A DNA stretch of 64,000 nt from Saururus chinensis (taxonomy: Eukaryota > Streptophyta > Magnoliopsida > Piperales > Saururaceae), in assembly GCA_035235625.1 (NCBI GenBank), contig CP141142.1, forward strand, positions 39,969,644-40,033,643. The letters are read 5' to 3'. A model generated the notes under the pieces. It had not been told where the DNA came from. It worked only from the letters and a program-made list of their open reading frames with translations, and searched no databases. Shown in pieces: positions 53,741-64,000 of this stretch (positions within the stretch are counted from its first letter, which is position 1; the number at the start of each line of letters is the position of its first letter). Made by a program: the position numbers and the translations under genes.

Positions 53741-56700
53741 GTTAAATTTTAATTGTTTACTTGCAAGTACACAAATTTATAATGGACAAGCGGCTAAATT
53801 AAGTGTTGATCCCACAAAGACTATAAATCAAATAATTAAATTTTAATCTAATCAAGTCTAACCGTAATCTAATTAGCAAATATAAAGAGAATAACTAATT
53901 AAATCAAGAAGAATTAAAGCAAATAATAAAAAAAAACTTAAATTGCTAAAATTAACTAAATGACCAAAGGAAATGAAATTCAAGTAAATGGTAAAGGTTG
54001 AAATTTAATAAACTAAGAAAGTATATAAAAATATTAAATGACAATTGACTAAGGTTTCAAAATTCCCTCTTATTAAGTAGACAATCACATTTATGTTCAT
54101 CGATTTATTTCCCAAATATAACTCATAATACACTAGAATTTAATTCTATTTATCATAAAAAGAAATTATCTTTTAAAGCTCTAATTAAAATGCTAAAATT
54201 ATGTTATTTCTCACTTTAATAGAATAAAATTAACTCATCAGTTATATCCACATGAATATATCACAACTCATACCCAGTTCTAATGATTAACAACACTAAA
54301 ATAACCCAGTTCTAATGATTAACAACACTAAACTAAATATTCAGCTAATGAAAACTAACTCAAATCTCGAGAAAAACATGACTAGACAATCCAAATTAAT
54401 TCCACTAATCATATTGAGATAAGAATAATAAACATTAAAACCCTTTGGAAAATGAACCAAATCACATAAATTAGAACTCTCTACAAAATTAATAAGAGGT
54501 TCATATTAACCTTAGTTAAGAAAATAGTCACTCATTAAACTGAACACTAAAACCATAATCTTTATTGAATTAAGTGAAAAGAAACTTACAAGATACGAAG
54601 AAAATGATGAAAATTGACTCAAAACTATTCTACTACAATAGCATAAACAATAGCCATGAACAGTAAATTTGAGTCAGCGTGAACAATTTTTTCTTCTTAT
54701 TTGCTTTGCTCCTGCATTGGATGTGAATTCTGGCTGCTCAATCCCTCTTTCTGCTTGTTTTTGGAGTTGAGACTGAGTGATTTCTTCTCTCTTTCATTCT
54801 ATTGTTCTCAGCTCTTCTGTTTTATGAAGTTCTACTCTGTCTTGTAAGTGCTAGCTAGCACTTCTCTCCGGTCCATGCTCTCAATTCTGTCTTTCTTTGC
54901 TTACTTTTTATTGAATCTAACCAGATTGATTACTCCTGTTACACCCTGACTCGGAAACCGACCCAGGCCGGGGGTCCGAAAATAATAAAAACTAAACCCA
55001 AAACCGGGAGCGGTGAACTTTGAGTGCGGGAGTCTTCTTGTTCCTTTACGTGCTTCGGAACTTTAGTGCTACGTTACGCACAGGCCAGAACAAACCTAAT
55101 TATATAACTAATTCGGATCGGGCCAACATTGCCTTTCCGTTGGTTGCCTACATACGTATCGAATTACATTCATGATGCTACTCTGATACGATCGGATCCA
55201 TACGTAGTTTTGCCTACTGGCTACTACATATATCAAACCATATGAAAACACATACGTATACCTGAATATTTAATCGGGGTTATATGAAAACCCGTAAAGC
55301 ACCGGCAACACATATCTCGCTCTATCATAGAGATGAGTAAGACACGACCACCACAACATGTCTCACTTTATCCTAGAGCAAATCCATCACATTCACATAT
55401 CTCGCTCCATCACTGAGCCTAGACCACATTCATCACACGTCTCACTCTATCACTTAGCCGAGACCAAACACACACACAACACGTCTCTCTCTAACCCAAA
55501 GCGAGACGACACACATCATGACATATAAGCATAGCATATCATAATATAAAGGATCATAGCATATCAAGGCATAGCGTATACCCTATCTAGCACATGCATT
55601 CTATAATTAAAATAAGAGGTCAGAAACGCTTACTCCCCTAATGTCTTGCGAGGTAGCGGTATTCGGGGTACTCGTTTCTAGGCGTCCTCCCCTTCGGATC
55701 CAGAGACAGCGAATAGATCCTCCTCTAACTTGAGCACGTTCCTTACCTTGTGCCAAAATATGACTGACCAACTGTCCCCTTTCTCAGAGACTTCTCATTT
55801 TCTGCGCCCGTAAGTTACAAACAGAACGTCCCTTTCCCCGGGACGTTTTCACACTACGTGGCCCTTCGGTGAAGGGCGAATCCTTCCCTGCTTCGGGTGA
55901 CAACCCATGATGCAGCTCGTGATTGAGGACGGAGTCCCCCTTTTTCTCCGGGCCGCTGCTTTCTCTTCGGGGCAGGAGGGTGGTGGATAGAGTCTCCTCT
56001 TGCCCCAGGCCATTTCCCCTTCTAGGGATGCCAACTTGAAGGATGAATTATGTCATTGTGTAAATCACCCTCGAATTAGCTAGGAACGCCTTAAGAATGG
56101 ATCGAATCGGACTTAAAATGAGTGAGAAACGAAGAATAGAAGTTTCTGAATATGGGAGAGAACAGAGAAACGTAGGAGAGGATCCCCCCCAACTAAACGC
56201 TCTGGATGATATTTATAGAAAAAACTGGATAGACGTAAAGCTGACATGTGGCACATAGGATTGATATGTGTCAGTCCTATCTGCCGCATCAGCGATCATA
56301 TTCGCTTTGTCAGCAAACCTATCCACTTGCATAAGTAATATTATCCGTTGCATCATCGATCCTATCCGCTTTGTCATCAGTCTTATCCACTGCGTCATCG
56401 ATCCTATCCAGAATGATATTATTTTATTCAAATAATATCCTGACCTCAAAATGCGATAACTTCCAACCTTGACGTAGGATCAACCCCTCTTATGAGTAGA
56501 GTCAACCCTTTCCTTCCATGAGGGACTTGTTTTCCACATATTTGAAACGATGAACAACCACCTTCTGTACCTCCTCTTTTAGACTCTCTCTAAAATAGAC
56601 AAACTCCTATCAACTTCTTCATCTAGCTTCCACTTGCTCAATTCCACCAACACCAAGCTTGCTTTCCTAGTTTGAGTCCTTTTTTTATCCCTTCCTCCAT

Positions 56701-57000
56701 TGAACCAACAATTAAGATTTTCCCTTAGTTTCTTTCCTTTATCAAATCAATTCCCACTACAGATCCTTTCTTCGTTGAGTCCTTGGTGTAACCACCTTCC
56801 AACTCAAACTAGCTTGAGATAACTTGCATAGAAATTCATCCTCAATGATCCAAAATAGCATCTTCGCGAATTAAGCTCATTAAACCCTATAGAACACAAT
56901 TAAACTCTAATATGTCAATACAAATATAAAATCAATCCTAAAATGCATCAAATAGTAAATATATATGTGGTTATATTATGTGCATAACATAAGTTCGATT
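53741..57000 (-). mobile_element. Older LTR-retrotransposon fragment carrying a nested LTR (fossil)
   Basis: The part 53741-54930, starting near 'ttgcaagtacacaa' and containing 'gtgttgatcccaca', is of the type found at the end of many plant gypsy elements. Related AT-rich text resumes at about 56800-57000. The LTR at 54937 sits between them. No coding region is recognisable, and ends are approximate. A 30-bp tandem repeat (cccagttctaatgattaaca...) lies at 54276-54335. Confidence 0.35.
54937..56520 (-). mobile_element. LTR copy 3 of family S (fossil), truncated
   Basis: It starts TGTTACACCCTGACTCGG at 54937 and runs parallel to 38282-40365: the same atctcgctc / gagcgaga words, 'aagaggtcagaaa.gcttac', and a reverse TATA-like tttatag at 56211-56218. 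It lacks the outer U3 part, so its right end is only approximate and no target duplication can be shown. The TA-free 'atcctatccgctttgtcatc' words at 56280-56410 form small degenerate repeats. Confidence 0.65.
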
Positions 57001-57650
57001 ACCAACTTGGATGTATGTCTACCCAACCTTCTATGAAAGTTGTCTCAAACAATACCATGTCAATGCCGAAGACCCTTCCTTAAACAAGATTGATTAGGGG
57101 AATCTAATGGTCACAACCAATGCTTGAGTCTTAGAAGAAACTCTAGCGGACCATGAAGTTATGTGTGGCAAAGAACAAGCACATGAATTCCTCATCAACT
57201 GGTGGTGGTCTTCCACACAGCTGGGAGCCCAAAGATGAGCTCACCCTCCAACATGCCAACCAAGTCAAAGCCTACCTCCACAAGCAACGTCAATGAGGAC
57301 ATTGACAGAACTGAGTGGGGGAGAATGTTATGGACTGGGTCGGGACATCTTTGAAAATACATTTTAATTTTTTTATGTTTTTATGTATTTTTTTATTTTT
57401 ATGTAACCATGTGTGTAAAGACACTTTGGCTATCACTCCGGGAAAATGGAAGAAATCTCTTCTGCTATATAGGAGAAAGTGAAGTGTCTGTGTGTTGGCT
57501 CATGTAATTTTCATTCATTGCTTTATAAAGTCGTTGATAATGAATGCAATATGTCTTCATGCTTGTTTTTATTTATTTTGTTGCAATGTGTCACTCCCGT
57601 TCCGCTACCTCTTACTTTGCAAGGCCCTACACAAGTGATCCGCATAGCGC
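57001..57650 (+). mobile_element. Chromovirus (Ty3/gypsy) 3' end relic (fossil)
   Basis: Sequence at 57120-57300 resembles the integrase C-terminal/chromodomain end of a plant chromovirus polyprotein. A polypurine tract (gtgggggagaa, 57315-57325) and an LTR start TGTTATGGACTGGG at 57326 follow directly, the usual order. The LTR extends to roughly 57650. The coding part is broken, and the rest of the element is missing. The element at 57679 inserted just beyond it. Confidence 0.6.
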
Positions 57651-57678
57651 CTTGCTAAGCAAGAACCTTTGTTGCACT

Positions 57679-58399
57679 CATGGAAGGCCGTATCGATACG
57701 GATGAGAGCATCGATGACTATGGAGACGGGTATGCGCCGATGATACGCTTGGTACAAGCCAAAATGGGCATAAACCCTTTTATAAATATAAAAAAATATT
57801 ATATCTAATAATACATCATTATAATACTTCTTTTAGAGCATAATAAGATCGTATAATGTCGTATTAATCAATACAAGTATTCTAAAATTAGTTCATTTAG
57901 AACTGTATACTATTATGCTCTCTGTCCCATATAAATTATTGCTCATTCTTTCTCCATACTTTAAAATTAGTTTATTTTAAAAATAAATAATATGTTTAAT
58001 ATGAGTCTAAGTTATATGTTTAAATAAATGTATATTTGTAGAGCACTATATGTAAAAAAATAATTATGTAAATTGCATGAACCTACCCGTATTGATCTCA
58101 TATAACTTTAAAAATATTATTTTTAATATAACAAAAACTTAAACTTTTAAAGAAGTTGGTTTTGAATTGTATTTTTGTTTTTAATGAAAAAAATTTAAAA
58201 TTTTTTTCTAAAAAAAGTTTTTTTTTAAAAAAATTTAAATAAAATAATTATTTTTTAAAATAGTGTATCGATACATATCGGCTATATCGATACGGTATGG
58301 TTGATACATATTACAGATACGCGTGGGGGGCGTATTGGGCCCCGTACTATATCGGTTTCAGCCGATACGCACCCATATCAACCGATACGGCCTTTCATG
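57679..58399 (+). mobile_element. AT-rich terminal-inverted-repeat element, copy 3 (best preserved)
   Basis: 721 bp. The ends CATGGAAGGCCGTATCG and, in reverse, CATGAAAGGCCGTATCG form terminal inverted repeats; weaker pairing extends inward about 70 bp with 'gatacg' words. It is flanked by gttgcact at 57671-57678 and 58400-58407, with agreement extending 10 bp if two terminal bases are counted. The inside is AT-rich and non-coding. The outer parts are rich in CG-containing gtatcg/cgatac words. Confidence 0.85.
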
Positions 58400-58407
58400 G
58401 TTGCACT

Positions 58408-59559
58408 CAAAAAGCTGACTTGTTGGGTGTGAGGCCCTGAAAGTGTCGCAAAGTAGTTGTCCATCGAGTACGGACATGATAGTAAGCTCATGGATGATTT
58501 TTCCTTTTCATAGATTTTTAACTATGTGTATTCGTTCACATAGATGCCTTTGAATATGCGGATGTGTAGTGTTGGGACCCACGAGAGCACAAATGAAAAA
58601 CACTTGTCTATGAGAGAGATAGGTAGTTGTAGACTTGTAGTAGGAGAATATTAGTTACTTTATTATTTTGGATGATTGTAATAACTATTTTGTCTAAATG
58701 ACAAACATTTAGTTATGTGCGTTTTTCTTTTAATTATGACTAAATTATTAGTAGTTTGACTATTATCTTCATGTGGGCCATACTGTGTACTCATCACAAT
58801 CTCGGCTAGGGGACTTTTGAGTTGAGGTATGACAATCTGCACCTCCAACAACAAGTCAGTCTTTGCTAACAATGAGAAGGATCATTCAAGCCTTGGTCAC
58901 TGATGTCTTCATTGACACTTGGACCCCCTGCCCATTGCTTCCTTCAATGACATGCCTTCAACATATCAGTGTGGGGAATAGTTTGTATTCTCCCAAGCAT
59001 CAACACCTCATTGGCACGTCAATGATGGAGTCGGTGATTGCTACAGAAGAACAAATTGAATCCCACAATGGACTAATCACCCATACATTAAACCAATTAC
59101 TTGAAAACCATTTTTAACACATGGTAATAATTATAGTTGGCATGAAAATCCTTGAATTTATGCAAATCATGAACCTCTAAAGTTTGAACATGGATTTCTT
59201 GATCATGTTGTGCTACATATGGCACTAACATCATAATGTCATAACAAATCATATATATGTATATCTTGATCATGTGCATTCTCAAAACTTATACATTAAA
59301 ATTAGTCTATCCTACCTTTAGACAAAAGACTCCCTGTTGGATCCTCCCTTGATGCATTGTTGTCTTGCTCAAAATTCTAGTGTTCACTCCACCAGTTGAT
59401 GTAAGAACTCTTAATGGACTTGATTGTGGACTATCACTCTCTCTGGACTATTTGGATTCTTTAGGGTCAAAGAGAATCCTCATTCCAGTGAAAATTGCCC
59501 ATTTTGAAGGAGTGTAACAAACCCTATTCCCCCAAAATCACATAACTGCATGTGATTCT
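58408..59559. other. Spacer
   Basis: A + strand frame at 58863-59117 begins with TTG, lacks motifs and is not called a gene. No other feature is recognised. Confidence 0.4.
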
Positions 59560-59735
59560 AGCGTAACTGATTTCCATATGTAACACCGACACATCTATAC
59601 TTTGTCGATGGTCCTAATTTTTGAAATTTTCATTGATAGAAATTATTGTGTGTTATAAATATACACATTAAATGGACATAGTTTTATTCAATGAAATAAT
59701 GTCAATACAAGACATATGTCATATATGTCTTAACA
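59560..59735 (-). mobile_element. Copia-like LTR fragment (fossil)
   Basis: Read on the minus strand, it starts TGTTAAGACATATATGAC at 59735 and shares the gacattat..cattgaataaaa part with the fragment at 3917. It is broken, with the far end unclear. Confidence 0.4.
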
Positions 59736-59895
59736 CTGGCTGCCCAATTTTTCATGTGCACTATCAAATTTATGGTCAAATTTAAATATAATGGTGCACA
59801 TCCCCTAAGGCAAGGGATTCATTTTTTTTCTTAGACATTGCATCCAAGGGCCCACATAGGCTGAAGTGACTTACTCTCCCTCTGGCTCATTTTAA

Positions 59896-60060
59896 CATTC
59901 CCATTGAAAAAATTTGTCCCATATTAATTGTTATATTTCAAATTATCCTCCTTATAGTAATTTGTGGATGGAGTAAAAAAGGTTAGTAAATGGAGTAAAA
60001 ATTGGCTTCCTTAAATATCATTTTTTCAAAATATGGACTATTAATATGAGATAGAGGGAG
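59896..60060. mobile_element. Stowaway-like MITE, degenerate
   Basis: The right end atgagatagagggag next to TA (60061) and the left part ttgtcccatattaattg are paired Stowaway-type ends. The outer left terminus is decayed. Confidence 0.5.
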
Positions 60061-60693
60061 TATTTTGGAAACCAAATCACCCAACAAAGTGTATAAATCA
60101 TAAACATGTACATGGCAAAAAAACAAGCAAACTACTAAGTTGGCCTAGAGAGGGTAACTTTGCACAATGTAGGTGGAATTTTTTTTTTTAAAAAAAAATC
60201 TTAGAAGGCATACGGTGAATTTGGTACAAGTATTACATGTGCAACAAAATATTTTTATCCTTAAACAAATATACCCCTCTCATCCATCTTTTTTTCTTAT
60301 CTTCTTTCTCTGTAGTAGTATATCATAGGGCTCAATCCCATACACTCCTCCCTCTTAACTCATCTAGGAAGCACTAAATTTGAAGCGGATATTGGTGGAT
60401 GGACAAGAATGTTTGAGTTGGAAGAGCATGTTAAATGGAGGGTTTGGTGGTTGTAGTGACTGCAATGGTGGATGGAAATGGTGGTGGTGTGGAACAATCT
60501 TGATAATGAGTGTAACGAGCATGAAATTTGAGTATGTCCTAACGCTTCAAAATGAAAATCCAAGGAGATAAATTTTATGTAGATGGGATTTCTATACCTC
60601 AAGATGTTGCACAATCAAATTTACTGCTAGAAAATTAAAAATATCTTTGAAGTTTCTGATGGTACAAATTCCTCTTCAAATTGAAATTAAATA
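60061..60693. other. Spacer
   Basis: No gene is recognised. A short A/T homopolymer inverted run lies at 60180-60199. Small frames on both strands at 60360-60614 have no motifs. Confidence 0.4.
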
Positions 60694-60873
60694 CTCCATC
60701 TGTCCCATATTGATAGCTCCATTTAGAAAAGTAATGACACATAGCTAAGAGAATAAAAAATAAGCTTATGAGATGCTTTTAAAGCATCCACCTATTTAAA
60801 TTGAGTCAAATTTAATTATTAATGTGAGATGATATTTTTTCCAAATGGAGCTATTAATATTGGATGGAAGGGT
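60694..60873. mobile_element. Stowaway-like MITE, about 180 bp
   Basis: The left end ctccatctgtcccatattga and right end attggatggaagggt pair as inverted repeats. The inner pair tagctccattt / aaatggagcta also matches. TA precedes the left end (60692-60693); the right TA is lost. Confidence 0.65.
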
Positions 60874-62361
60874 TTGAACTTTTAGTATGACATAGATATT
60901 TAGAAGACAAATTCAATCCATAAAAAACACACTTGGACTTTTTCCACTCCAGTTATGATCGTAAAATATTAATGCAATTATGAGCAATATTTAATGTGTA
61001 TGACAATTATTAGTGAGTTTGCCAATTTTTAGCTGAGGTACCAATTTTTTTAATTTCGCCAGATTTTTTTTACCATTTTACTTGTTTTTGGTGTTTACTT
61101 TTTGTACTCATAACTTGAGCTACACAAATTTGAACATTGTGTTCTTTGCGGAAATAGGTCCATCTTTCATAGATTAACAAGATAAAAAATTTAAAATCAA
61201 ATTCATCTCTTATAGGAAGTAATACTATTGGAAATCATGTGCTTAATAAAATATTGAAGCAATTGACTTAATCTGCAATATTTTGAGTTATAAAAGTCTG
61301 ACTTGCACAAAATTTATCTAATTGGAATTGTATTTTAGAATTCTATTACATACCAAAATTTCATGATGAAGTGCAATTTCTAGAGTTAGTTATTGCAAAC
61401 TCAAGTAAAATGTCTTTGACATTAGTGACTATGATGGTACAACTTTGTATAGTAGTTAGATTTAATAATAAAATTTTAGTAAACTGTAGATTTTGGATAG
61501 ACAAATGTAATACTTTAAAAAATGCATAAGGACTTAATAGCTTTAGTTATGATCATGTGAAGTCACCATTGTAAATTGGCGAAATAGTAAAAAATAATGA
61601 CAACTGTGAAGATGTCTTCATTGATAAATAGAAAACTCAGCTAAAATTTTAGCGTTGTCATAGGAGAAGTCAAAGTTGGGGAAGATAATACCAGGAATGA
61701 CTATATGAAAAAGAAAAGAGATAATTAATTTAGAAATAACATAGGAAAATAAGGGTATAACAGTTTTTAAAAAGACGGAGTAAAGTTTTTGGTAGGTAAT
61801 TAGCAAGGTAAAATTTATATATGAGCTACTCGGGTAATGTGCAGATTGTTATATTACCCTTTAAAGATTAAATTACATTGTCAGATACAACAAAAACTGA
61901 GAAAAAATGATTAAATGATAAGATTAATAACAATAATGCTAGATAAATGATAATAATTAGCAATAAAAATAGCGATATATTGGGGAGAGATCTTTAGATC
62001 ATTGGGTATTGATAAGGATAGCCTGTTTTCCTTTAGGTCATGGGTCCTGTAACCCTTTTTTGCTAATATGTAAACTTTTTTAAACAATACAAAAAAGACT
62101 TCTTAATTGTCAATGTGCCACTATTTACTGTTTATTTTAGTTAACGACAATCACTCTCTTTTCTTCTTCCTCCTTCGTACCTCATCCTCTAGTCCTGTCC
62201 TATCGTTGCTGCTGCAATTGTTTTTGGGATGATCGGTTCAATTTTGGCCATGGCTAGTCTCCCCTTGCTAGCAGGCTACAACCAGCCCCTAGTCACCATT
62301 TATAGCTTTAGAGCCAAGTCTTTTTCCTTGACCCTGACTTGATCTAAGGTCATCTTCTCGG
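60874..62361. other. AT-rich spacer
   Basis: No gene, RNA or clear element. The segment 62150-62350 becomes CT-rich but has no defined feature. Confidence 0.4.
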
Positions 62362-64000
62362 TGTAATATCTTAAATTTTGTTAGGTTTCTAAACATATAG
62401 AAAATAGTATATTGACCCCTCATATTCTTAGTTTAAAAAAATCTACAGTATATGGAATTTAAGATTGAAATGTATGTGGTTAGAAAATAGACAAAAAGAA
62501 TTTTGAAACGCCACAAAAATGCATGAACTGGAGTTTAGATGAGGGAGTTATGACTGTTTAAAATTGAACATATTGTACATGACCTGTTTACCTGATTTAG
62601 ATGTGTATTTGAGCCGTTTAAGTCATTTTGTGGGCCAAGTTATTTATAGTGATAGAAATTATTAAAATATAGCACCTTAGCCCAACTTCTAAAGGGATTA
62701 GGGTTCCTAATCCCCATGTTTATAAAAAGGCCACCTAGGGCTTATTTTGGGGAAGCGTTTGGCCCTAAGGCGGGGAAGAGAGAGAAGAGTGTCGCTTGAG
62801 AAGTTTCGGCAAGTCTAGTCAGGGACAGGCCGATGGCAAGGAGGAGTGAGATAGAAGATCAGCAGTGGATCAACGACAACCCAACGTTTGAGGTAGGATC
62901 GTTGAATTGTCCTTGAGTTTAGTGTATAGTTAGTTTGGTTGTTAAAAACCAATTATTTATTAATAATTAATGAGAGGAATAGTGCAAAAGAAGGGGAGCC
63001 GAATTGCCAGCCCACCTCCATCAGGTGACCAACTTTCTATTGCCGGTTGGACACTCTACCCAGGTTGCCGGTAATTAATAATATGATTTTTTTTATATCA
63101 GGGAGGAACACACAAGTTTTTCCTCAATATGCTCTTTTTCGGCCGAAAGGTATAGGATGGTCACAGATCCGGCGAGTAGAGCTAGATTTTTGGCTCTGCT
63201 CTCATGACGATCATTGCATGATAGCTGACCACCATGAATGGTGTTTCCTCTAGCAAGATTTGAAAATAGACATCAATGAGGCAACATAAGGAGGAACAGA
63301 ACGTGAGTGGAGAAGATAGTCATGCGGGTTTGGATTTGGATTTGGATTCAGGCTAGCAACAGGATTTGGACTTCCAGATTGGCCGTGTGATGGCAATCCG
63401 GTTGAGCCCGCCCCTCGCTAGACTGTGATAGGCAATTAGCAACATCCTTTGATAAATCTCACGAAAAAAATAGAAAGGGATGCCCTTTGGCCCTCGACCG
63501 GCGACCAGACGACAGCGGGGCTAGGGTCGTTGGTTTCGCCACGCACATGTGGTCCAACTAGGCAAAGCCCTCACTCTGTCATTGTGGCTAGTAGGCCTCT
63601 GGCCGGCTGTAAGGGAGACGACCTAAGATGTGGGTTGTCGGGCCCAGGTCCGAGTTAGGTAACCCAATCCGTTTTGGTGAGAGCTAGGTACAGTCCAAAC
63701 TAACAAAATAAACTAAACTGGGTCTGGTTCATTGAGTTAAAATAGTAAAAGAAAATTGAAAAAAATTACAAATGACCGTGAGAGCATGTAGAGTATCTTG
63801 ACCAAGCTTCAAACTGGGGAAAAATCCTAGAGGATTTGAAATGACTAATTATGTAAGAGTTGAATCATAAATTTTTTTAATAACCCGATTTAGGGGCTCC
63901 GAGCCTTATGAGTAGGTTTAAAAAATTAAAAAAAAATCATTGATAGGTGCATGTACCCTAATTATAGACCAATGCACAACCTAGGAAAAAATCCCAATAA
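62362..64000 (+). mobile_element. LTR-like block (fossil), gypsy type, running to the window edge
   Basis: It starts TGTAATATCTTAAATTTTG. It has the 'aaatgcatgaactggagttt' type motif shared with 41200-41490, a TATA-like tttataaaaagg at 62719, and a purine-rich leader after it. The + strand frames at 63047-63253 and 63449-63658 lack motifs. The right end is not seen. It is broken. Confidence 0.4.

Overview
This is a plant nuclear window, mostly intergenic, with one full-length recognisable gene. The gene has GT-AG introns and a GC-rich first exon that falls to AT-rich later exons, a gradient typical of many monocots. Stowaway-type MITEs, CACTA-type subterminal repeats, long LTR-retrotransposon relics and long (TA)n microsatellites fill most of the rest. 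I infer a monocot, probably not a grass, but the sequence alone does not settle this.

The main gene is at 44322-48841 (+). It is an ER-type (P2A, SERCA-like) Ca2+-ATPase of the ECA1/ECA4 group in eight exons. The spliced product is 1063 aa and keeps the phosphorylation site, the actuator and hinge motifs and all the expected Ca2+ ligands. Its leader carries a site II element and two telo-box motifs.

The left 15 kb holds a broken tandem duplication. A small basic plant protein of unknown function is present twice on the minus strand (4630-5037 and 13210-13578). The flank of a third copy runs off the left edge (1-536). The units have been pushed apart by a PIF/Harbinger relic (from 537), CACTA ends (6588-6985 and 7540-7964) and a probable 4.2-kb LTR (8196-12397). 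Unit C also carries a clean 154-bp MITE.

From 15.3 to 32.7 kb there is no gene I can defend. The region holds LTR-like GC-rich blocks, a roughly 4-kb CACTA-like element (24804 to about 28795) with a GA-rich core and one protein-like exon, and AT-rich spacer. From 32.7 to 43.7 kb there are two solo LTRs of one family in opposite orientation, each with a perfect 5-bp target duplication. The second is inserted into a foldback MITE. To the right of the Ca2+-ATPase gene are three copies of an AT-rich terminal-inverted-repeat element (49687-50368, 50377-51084, 57679-58399), a nested LTR cluster (53740-57000), copia and chromovirus relics, and Stowaway elements. The window ends in another LTR-like block.

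No tRNA, rRNA, CRISPR array or organellar insertion was recognised. Apart from the Ca2+-ATPase gene and the duplicated small gene, I see no genes that work together here.
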